DNA of 64,000 bases, taken from the NCBI GenBank assembly GCA_019925095.2, contig CM034401.1, forward strand, positions 8,777,838-8,841,837. The letters run 5' to 3'. The position numbers and the translations under genes were made by a program. Every line of letters starts with the position of its first letter. Position 1 is the first letter of the stretch. Shown in pieces: positions 56,292 to 64,000 of the stretch. This DNA comes from Dendrolimus kikuchii (Eukaryota > Arthropoda > Insecta > Lepidoptera > Lasiocampidae). The notes below the pieces were generated by a model. That model made no database searches. It worked only from the letters and a program-made list of their open reading frames with translations, and was not told where the DNA came from.

Positions 56292-56467
56292 TTGTTTTTT
56301 TTTTTTTTTTTTTATTGCAGGAGTTCATCAGACAGGCAGACGGCCCACTTAATGGAAAGCGGTTACCATCGCCTATGGACATTTGCAACACCATAGGTGC
56401 TACAAATGCGCTGCTGCTCTCTTAAGGGTCACTGGAACCTGGTCACTAATGCCGGAACACAACTCAA
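56292..56467 (-). mobile_element. Family A retroposon, 3' half
   Basis: T-run, 'attgcaggagttcatcagac', 'ggttaccatcgcctatggac' to 'ccggaacacaactcaa', where it stops in the middle of the unit. Nested in element X copy 3. Confidence 0.8.
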
Positions 56468-56704
56468 AAGAGTAGTAGAAGTAGAAAATTGTTGATATTT
56501 TTTTTATTACACGTTCTGCCACGATTTAACGGTGGCTGTAAAAAAGTTGGGGACATGAGTCGCATGTATTATCTATGATTCGCACAGTTTTCTAAATTTT
56601 TTGACAGCAGGGAATGATCGTTTCCCAGGAACGAAAAGTGATGTTTTCATCCCTATGATTAAGCAACTCCAAGCGTACTTTCAGAATATGAGAAATGAAA
56701 AATA

Positions 56705-57703
56705 GTTTAATTTTATAGAAGCCTGCAAACAAGTGTCATGCTAGATCTGTTAATAAGAGGATGTCAATTTTTTTCGAACGATGCCGCGGATAATCTATTG
56801 TTATTGTTGGGTAATATACGCAAAAAATATACTAAAAATAGGCAGGATATTGCCAGTATAATATGAAAACCATATAAAGCCATAAATATAAAAAACATAA
56901 AAGGAAAATTAGTTAATCCCTTGCTTTATTTAAATATTTTAAAGCGTACCAACATAAAATAGCAGAAAGTACTGAGAGCATAGACTGGTGCAGCATCAAA
57001 AGTCTTTAGTAGGAGTCAATCGAAATTTTACATATGTTAACCAGTCTATATTTTATGTCCGGATACGATACTAACTACAAAAATATTGCTAACGAAGTTT
57101 CCCTTAACAAGATTGTGTACCTATTTCAGTCCTTCTAGAATCATAAAATTCTTATGTTACAAAGCTAAGTAAAGTAATTGAGGATTGTAGTAACATCAAA
57201 GGTCAACTCACAATAAACGATTCAATTACGTCTGTAAGTGACCTTATCAAGTCCAAATTTGAAATAACAAGGCACGTAAAGCCACCTAAATTAAACGCTG
57301 ATTTGAACCATTTTGAATAATAATCATGATGAAAGATTCAAGGCAGCCCCAACATTTTTATATTTATTAAATTGAAGCTAGTACTGGAATTATGATACAA
57401 TAGCATCTTTATATTTAAGTTTCCATAAGACCTGAAAATTCATACATTAATGTTTGTGCATTCATCCTTTGGCAGGTATTATGTTTGCCAAAACATGTGA
57501 AAACTGTATCAAAAAATTCCTCTCAATCCGCTTAACAAATAATGTGAGGACGCCATGTTGTTGAAGTTTGTAACAATTTTTAGGCTATGTTATAATTTTT
57601 CTTGGGGAGCACTTGCTAGATTTTGAAATTGCGAAGTTTATCAAGTCAGAAGTCTCGATTGTCATATTTTTCAAAATATTTGCCTTCACAATTAGTACAT
57701 GGT
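56705..57703. other. AT-rich stretch, no gene recognised
   Basis: No shared repeats and no supported frame. Confidence 0.5.
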
Positions 57704-57745
<42 letters not shown>

Positions 57746-57967
57746 TGCAGAAGTTCAGCAGACAGGCAGACGGCCCACTTAATTGAAAGCGGTTACCATC
57801 GCCTATGGACATTTGCAACACCGAAGGTGCAACAAATGCGCTGCTGCTCTCTTAAGGGTCACTGGAACCTAGTCACTAATGCCGGAACACAACTCAAGGT
57901 TGTTATGGCGACATACTTTAGACCAGGGGTGGTAGCCATCCAGTCGGGCAAATGCCCTACCACCTGG
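57704..57967 (-). mobile_element. Family A retroposon, 5'-truncated, long poly(T)
   Basis: A ~40-base T-run (the poly(A) of the minus-strand element) followed by 'attgcagaagttcagcagac' and ending at 'gccctaccacctgg'. Possible short duplication aaggac. The long homopolymer suggests a young insertion. The 148-codon frame at 57623-58069 is a chimera of flank, Phe run and repeat. Confidence 0.85.
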
Positions 57968-58181
57968 CAAGTCCTTAAAATAATATACACACAAATGCAG
58001 ATCTGGGCAGAAAAAGTAATATTTAGAGATGTAGCATGGACAAGATTGGAACTCACATCATCAAAATGAGATACGAAAGCCTTAACTGCTTAAACATTAT
58101 GATATATGCATGTGTTAGTTTACATGAGAACTAAAATGTAGTGCAGACCGGGTCAATGTATTCAAATAATTTAAATGACGG

Positions 58182-58395
58182 CCTCTGTAGTTGAGCGGGC
58201 TAAGCCTTTGCCAGCTGGCCTAACTACAACATAGAGGCTCCAGGTTCAATTCCTAGCACGGTAAATTTTGTGAACGAGTTTTCGTTCATTTACTATGGGT
58301 CTGGGTGTTTGGGATCGGCCCTATAGAGGTTTGTTGCATGAGAGACAGGCTATGAGACATACGATATGTGTGTTTGTCTGCCGGTTTTATAAAAA
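58182..58395 (+). mobile_element. tRNA-derived SINE G, copy 3
   Basis: Starts 'ggcctctgtagttgagcggg', with A box TAGTTGAGCGG and B box GGTTCAATTCC, both matching the pol III consensus. Continues with 'gggtctgggtgtttgggatc' and ends 'gtttgtctgccggttttat'. The best-preserved copy. Confidence 0.8.
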
Positions 58396-59769
58396 TCGTC
58401 TGTAAATAATTCGTCAAAGGCATAATTATAACCAAGAATACAAGAGACCATTACTAGGAAAAATTTAATTATAATTATTATGTTCATGTTTACAATTATG
58501 TTAATTATTCAATAAAATTCAGTTTACATTATTAAGGGAGTTTCGTGAGAAGTGACTGTGTTAGTGAAGATAGAAGTTTCTCTGATAAGAGCAGTGTGAC
58601 GCGACACGCCGGTGGGCCGATAACCTTAACGCAAGCAGTCACGCGATGTAAATGTGACTACCACGATCAAAACTGTATATTTATTCCATTCTAGAAATGT
58701 ATTACATTTTCTTTTATTTTTATTATATTCAAATTAAGCATAATTTTTGTCCAACTGGGTATGGCACGCAACCCACACTCTGAAAAGCTTACATTACGCA
58801 TCTTGTGCCAACCAATGTTTTATTGAAAATATTTTTAAACTCCTAAACGTTACAAGAGTATAAAGAGAGTTACTTACAATAAATTTGGTAGTGCATATCT
58901 CACCTCTTATTTAAAAAGATTACGAAAAAAATATTTCCCCATAATATCGGCTTAGTAACAAACTTATAAGCATTATTTAGGAAATAAATGTAACATCCAA
59001 AGCAACCATATAAATATACAAAAATCGTAAATAATCATTAGATTAACCCAAGTTAACTCACAAAGCTAATTAATGCTATATATAACTACGAAGATTACGA
59101 AGATGCTGGGACGCAACCCGGGGCATAAATCTCATGGGAACGGATTTAATTAACTATCGTCTTACAAGTACTTACAGGTGTAGCGGCAAAAGAAATAGAC
59201 CCCCTTGTAGTGGGTGCCCGAAAAAAGCGAATAATTATAAGCGGAGTCATGTCAGACAGAGTATACCGGGCTTTATAAATTCCGTAGTCATGCAAATATA
59301 GAATAGTATTTAAATTCCTCATGTCTGTCTGGCTATTTATGTATGTCCCTGTAATTCGAGAAAATTACTGAGTCCATCTTTTAAAGATATAATTTGGCAC
59401 GAAACCTTGAATACTACTTCTGAGTTTAAATATGTGTCTTAGGTACTTATTAGGCAAATATATAAAAAATCAATTATGTTTTTTATTAATTTTTAGAATC
59501 TTGTAGCAATACGCAGCCCTTATATTTTCTTCACGCCCTTCTATTTGCCGTTGTATGTCTTATTTATTTATTCATTTTGGTAATTACTGAGCCTATGAGT
59601 ATAAAATCTAACAACGAGGTTTACTTTATATAATACTATACACAATGATGTAGTAAAGCTTTGAAGCAATTAAAAATTAGTGGTGGCCGCAATATATGAA
59701 ACTGAGGGCTGATTGTTTCAATAAGGAACACTATGGAAGAATGCGAGTTTGAGTACTTTAATGTAGATA
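58396..59769. other. No gene recognised
   Basis: A GC-richer patch at 58595-58660 is unassigned. Otherwise AT-rich with a few degenerate-transposon-like phrases near 59330-59410. Confidence 0.5.
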
Positions 59770-59905
59770 AATAACAATTGGAAGACAAACAAACATATGC
59801 ATATTCCCAAGCTACGCATTTTACGCTTGTGTTGTGGATAATACACAACGGACCACTTTGGGGCCGATGCCAAATACCCAGACCATAACGGAATGGAACG
59901 AAACA
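59770..59905 (-). mobile_element. SINE G, copy 4, lacking the tRNA-like head
   Basis: 'gaagacaaacaaacatatgc', 'gcttgtgttgtggataatac' and 'ctttggggccgatgccaaat' match the body of the other copies; similarity ends before the B box. Confidence 0.65.
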
Positions 59906-62666
59906 TAAAATTATGTGCAGTATCGTTATCCAATCTCGCAAAGTAATAACGAAGTTCTTTAATTACTTTTACTAACTTTTGATTTAACACACAGAAAATT
60001 AAAAAAAAATAGTCTCATAGAGCTTCAAAACACATTTAAAAGAAAGTTAGTTTTAACAATACTCATAAAGTATTTTTGAGATTTGAGATATTTTAGGTTA
60101 AACATTTTTATGGTTCCGTAATAAATTATGTAAATAGTGAACTCTTGCCACCCCTCTGGAGTCCTCCCTAATTTGTGTACACGTACTTGCCTCATGTATT
60201 TGATATTGAGTCAAATCTAGTTAAATCACCGCTTATTTCGTAGCTCCTCATTTAGGCCCGCTACAAGGAACACGAGAACCATTCACGGTACTACAAGCCG
60301 ACAAATTAGAAAGCTAATATTCGCGATATAACATTAATTTTACTCAAGGGGCTTCTTAATTAATCAGTAATGAAAACCCTTTTAAATGTATTTGTACCTT
60401 AAATATTAGTTATCTTTTAATATTAGTACCACTGGCCGTTTGGCAGTACATATACTTTTGTCTGGTAACTGAAAATTCAATCCTTAATCTCTTAAATTTG
60501 TATTGAAATTCTTTCAGCCATTTCAGTACCCATTCGAGACTAATTTCCAGACAGATTGACAGGCAAAAAATTTAGAAATTGTTATTTGTGATTGGGCATC
60601 TTATAACTGGAAATTTTCTATTACATTTTAAATTTGAAATTACAGACAGACATTTCCAATTTTTTGATATAGAAGACTAAAAATCACAAGTAACAAAATG
60701 ATGATATCTACAGCGGAAAGTGTTATTTTTTAGAACGGTGCCTTTGTTCCATTTCTACCAACACACCTCTCTTATTTGCTGGGATTTCATCCCGACCTCT
60801 GAAAATCACTACGCTCGTGTACGTAATGATTCTCGACAACTTTTTAGCTTATGCACTTTTTAGATTTGAAATGAGATTCTAGTTAGTATTTTCTCATGGC
60901 ATTATTATACAGCGTTCTTATTACAATAGGTGCTATATTATTCCTTCGACGTTGGCTGGCAATATGATGGACACACTTTTGGTGCTGCAAAGGCTCGTAG
61001 GCGTCAGTAGCCGTTAGGCTGTTCTATGTTTTCCAGTAATAAAAAACAAAACTTTCAACGTGGATGCGTTTGCAAAAGTTTCTGTTCTCTTTCTCACAAG
61101 AAAAAAACATTTACTGTGACTAAAATCTTACGTTCTTTTCGAAATATAAAACTATCTAGAAACAAAATGATATTTAGAATTCAGGTCACATACCAGATAT
61201 CAAAAGAGAAAAAATCAAACAAACATATATACATTCAAAGTTACTTATACATAATATTACTATTTATTATTTTACCCTTTTGATTCTGATCATATTATTT
61301 ATTAAAATGACATAAAATCGTGTTAAAACAGAACTTATAAAATACATATTTTCTAAGTATACAAAAAGTATAAATGATTGGGGGGAATGATGAATAAATA
61401 TATAATTACATAATATACGTTTCACTTTGGATAACTTCCCGCGTTAATGGATTATTGTCTATTTTATGAGCTGATAATGATGCCTGCTAAATTTATAAAG
61501 CTCCACTTCTCCCTGGGGTTTTAATTTCATACAGCATTTTCACTGTAGTTTCATCTGCGTATAATATTATTTTCTGCTTGTATAAGTTTTATTATTTTTC
61601 AAGGTTTTGCTTGAAGTTTTCTTTTTCTTTTAAATATAGCTTTGCATGGCTTGTGTAACTAGCCAGTCTCAAATATTCACAAATGTTTAAAATTTTGCAC
61701 AAACTTTAGTAAATGGCACCAGGTCCCATAAGACCCCCAACCTAGTTTCAGTGAAATTGTAGGTCTTTGACATAGGTAGTCTATAACATAGAGCAACAAA
61801 GATTTTGTAACAGATCGAAAAATCACAATTCACTTAACAGTGAAGATATTCTATACGCACAAATATACGTAAAACATTAGCTTTCGTAAAAAAAACATTT
61901 TACACAAAAATTAGAAGGCTCTAAGGAATTTTGGCAAAAAGGGAAACTCGTAAAAAATCATGTTTGTAAGTCCATCTAAGTTTCAGTCTTTGTAGGTCAC
62001 CTTTTTTTCTTTCAGAAATAACTGAGTCTTTTTGAAACAATGAAATTTGTTTGGAATGTATATATCATTTAATATGCAATGATACCTCATTAACTGTTAA
62101 CTGCAAAAAAATGAGCACTAGAGATGACCGCAATAATTATAGTGAAATGTTGAAATATTTTTTTAGTCGTGTGGAATATCATTAAACCTTTAATGACTGT
62201 TTAATAAAGTATTGAGGAGTAGAGAGGGAGATTCTGTAAAAATCATGGTAGAATTAAAAAAATACATTTGATCCTTTTGAAAAATGGTTTGATAAAAAGT
62301 CGTTGAATTGTTTTTGACATATAAGTAACCTTTTATTGATTTTTTTTTATAATTCCTTTGCCAAAAAAAAAAGATTTTTGACACCTCTACGAAATGCTTC
62401 ATTTTTTTTTTATCTTGCCATGCTTGTAAGGAATTTGTGGAGACATATTGCAGCATAACATTTTAGCACGTTATGTCATTATTATAACTATAACATTATT
62501 TTTCTTTCTTTTTATTGTCTTGGTCTTATTGAGTATGCATTGTTTGCTACAACTCCATTAATTCTTCAAAAAGTAATTCTGTAACATACTTCTGTGCAAA
62601 ACTTATAAAAAAAAGGAATTTGAGTTATAAATAGAATATGAAATATAAAGAAAAACAATATTTAGC
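59906..62666. other. AT-rich stretch, no gene; weak family A scrap at 60955-61045
   Basis: 'cacacttttggtgctgcaaa' and 'gtcagtagccgttaggct' followed by 'agtaataaaaa' suggest a very diverged family A 3' end. The frames at 61026-61283 and 62190-62456 are AT-driven and unsupported. Confidence 0.5.
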
Positions 62667-62840
62667 TAGACGTGTTGTTGAGGAGTTTCTTGCCGCTTCT
62701 TCTCCTTTACAGCATCAACACGTTGCGAAGCTGTGTACATGGAATAGGAAGTTAACTTACATGTATGACCGTCAAACAGTGTTGTCCAGTGGAACTTATT
62801 TTGAATAAAAACTTTTGTATTTGAATTTGAATATGCATGC
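62667..62840 (+). mobile_element. LINE 3' end with (TTTGAAT)n tail
   Basis: 'gaggagtttcttgccgcttc' opens the block, followed by 'aacacgttgcgaagctgtg', 'gaataaaaac' and 'ttttgtatttgaatttgaat'. The polyadenylation-like signal and repeating tail are typical of a LINE 3' end. The opening block is also present in the 3' region of the Penelope-like elements. Confidence 0.55.
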
Positions 62841-63640
62841 AATGCAACGCACTTACCAGATTTATGTACAGTTTTAACAAGGAAATTTGTTAAGCATAAT
62901 CTCTATAAGTAAAATGATACCAGACAATGTTATATATTTACAAAAAAAATACCACACAATTTGAAACGTTTGCCCTTCAGAGTTCACCCCCGACCTAGCC
63001 CCGCCGACCAACTGATAGCAACTCCAATGAAATACACCCCAACTTCGGGTGACGCCTTATCGCCCTGGGAATTTGTTCCCACTTTGAAATATCGTCCGGT
63101 TTTGACGTTTTGTTTTCAAACATTCGAATAATGCTCGGAGGAAATCGTCGGGCAAATAGCGCGTGCCGATTGGATGATTCTTCTTAAAGATTTAGGTCGG
63201 CTTGATTTACTCTAGAGATTGCGCAAGGAAACACCGAATGGTATTAACAAAGGTTTTCAACCAAAAAATATAATTATTTTATTACGTTTAAATTTAAGTG
63301 GTCTGGTGTTTTAATGTGGCGTAGAGATCTAACTCTAAGCATGTGTTTTTGTTTTAAGATATTAGGACATCACATACCGAACAAGTATGGGTAGTCTCAG
63401 GTTGCTTACCTGCCTTTTACCTTTTGGATACATTTTCTATAAAAGACAGTAAGTAATACAAGTCTGATTATAGGATTATAATAAGTCCTAATGACTCAAA
63501 AATACCATGCAAAAATTTAGTACTAATGCTTCCACTAATAAGTAGGAATAAAGGTTCCTCGAAAAATAAAACTCCAAAGCTTTAAGAAGTGACGAAAAAA
63601 CTAACTTTTTATTATTGTAAAATTGTCTAACTTCTTTATA
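62841..63640. other. No gene; GC-richer patch at 62985-63160
   Basis: 62985-63160 ('cacccccgacctagccccgc') stands out by composition, but neither strand gives a long frame or a known repeat. Confidence 0.45.
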
Positions 63641-63952
63641 TCCGTGCAGGAACGGAGAAAGAATACAATTTCCTGCGGCCGGGCAGTCTGTCGTAAGAGG
63701 CAATAAAAGAACTGACAGCCAGGTGGTAAGGTATTTACCCGACTGGATGGTTACCACGCCTGGTCTAGAGTATGCCGCCATAACAGCCTTGAGTTATGCT
63801 CCGGCATTAGTGACCAGGTTCCAGTCTCCCTTAAGAGAGCAGCAGCGCATTTGTAGCACCTTTTGTGCTGCAAATGTCCATAGGCGATGGTAACCGCTTT
63901 CGATCAAGTGGGTCATCTGCCTGTCTGCTGAACTCCTGCAATTAAAAAAAAA
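63641..63952 (+). mobile_element. Family A retroposon, full length
   Basis: 'tccgtgcaggaacggagaaa' through 'gaactcctgcaattaaaaaa' with few changes. The frames at 63488-63781 and 63794-63982 (minus) are the antisense readings seen in other copies. Confidence 0.8.
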
Positions 63953-64000
63953 TTGTGATGCGTTTTCATATGTGAAATGCAATTGTAAATTCCAGACTGA

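Larger units (their letters stand above)
55821..56704 (-). mobile_element. Element X copy 3, with Penelope-like and family A insertions
   Basis: Inverted relative to copies 1 and 2: right end 'agtagattgttacacgagag' at 55825, hairpin region, LTPDAIRELVV peptide on the minus strand at 56099-56140, spacer block at 56200-56250, and the other ORF on the plus strand at 56510-56704 ending 'gcgtactttcagaatatgag'. Interrupted at 55990-56087 by a Penelope-like 3' end and at 56292-56467 by family A. Confidence 0.6.

Noticed and set aside
57623..58069. 148-codon frame with a phenylalanine run
   Set aside because: Chimera of unique flank, the poly(T) of a family A copy, its antisense reading and the other flank.
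58182..58255. tRNA gene
   Set aside because: A and B boxes are present, but the arms do not form a tRNA and the sequence is repeated with a common body, so it is a SINE.

Overview
This is AT-rich, gene-poor, repeat-dense animal nuclear DNA, almost certainly from an insect and most likely a moth or butterfly (Lepidoptera). The attribution is an inference from repeat style: LINE 3' ends carrying a 'gcgataagaccgcc' block and ending in GATA/CTATC or ATTC microsatellites, short poly(A)-tailed retroposons, LINE C-termini of the 'NLGVFK..VNRYLL' type, and TA-rich spacers. I found no host gene, rRNA, functional tRNA, CRISPR array or operon. Every recognisable coding stretch is a fragment of a mobile element, so the window is best read as intergenic or intronic DNA that has collected insertions.

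Layout. 1-8 kb: LINE 3' end, a possible MITE, and the first copies of a ~310 bp poly(A)-tailed retroposon called 'family A' here (about 13 clear copies in all). 8.3-9.3 kb: first copy of a composite element with two divergent truncated ORFs ('element X'), split by an RTE-like LINE. 10.5-11.5 kb: Penelope-like element with a GIY-YIG endonuclease ORF and inverted arms; a second copy at 17.8-18.6 kb, a palindromic copy at 36.2 kb and a short 3'-end copy at 56.0 kb. 12-16.7 kb: Harbinger-like MITE, RTE relic, and two minus-strand LTRs (a third at 30.2 kb). 19.4-19.9 kb: MITE followed by a fragment of a conserved repeat-borne protein domain, with further fragments at 47.2, 48.7 and 55.6 kb. 26-30 kb: MITEs and two nearly identical 5'-truncated LINE insertions (two more at 36.5 and 49.3 kb). 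33-42 kb: family A copies and two LINE C-terminal fragments. 44-49 kb: tRNA-derived SINEs, a LINE 3' end and the domain fragments. 53-57 kb: two more element X copies, a large (TA)n tract and an old ~250 bp tandem duplication. 57-64 kb: family A copies, SINEs and a LINE 3' end.

The main interest is in the architecture of the insertions. The Penelope-like copies are flanked by target-site duplications of 10-14 bp and share one exact 3' end with variable 5' ends. One is an almost pure fold-back palindrome and another carries only the 3' arm. Element X occurs three times, each copy broken by a different later insertion, and keeps a short spacer between two oppositely oriented ORF starts. Coordinates of repeat edges are good to a few bases where a target-site duplication is quoted and to about 10-20 bases otherwise. 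All comparisons were made by eye within the window.
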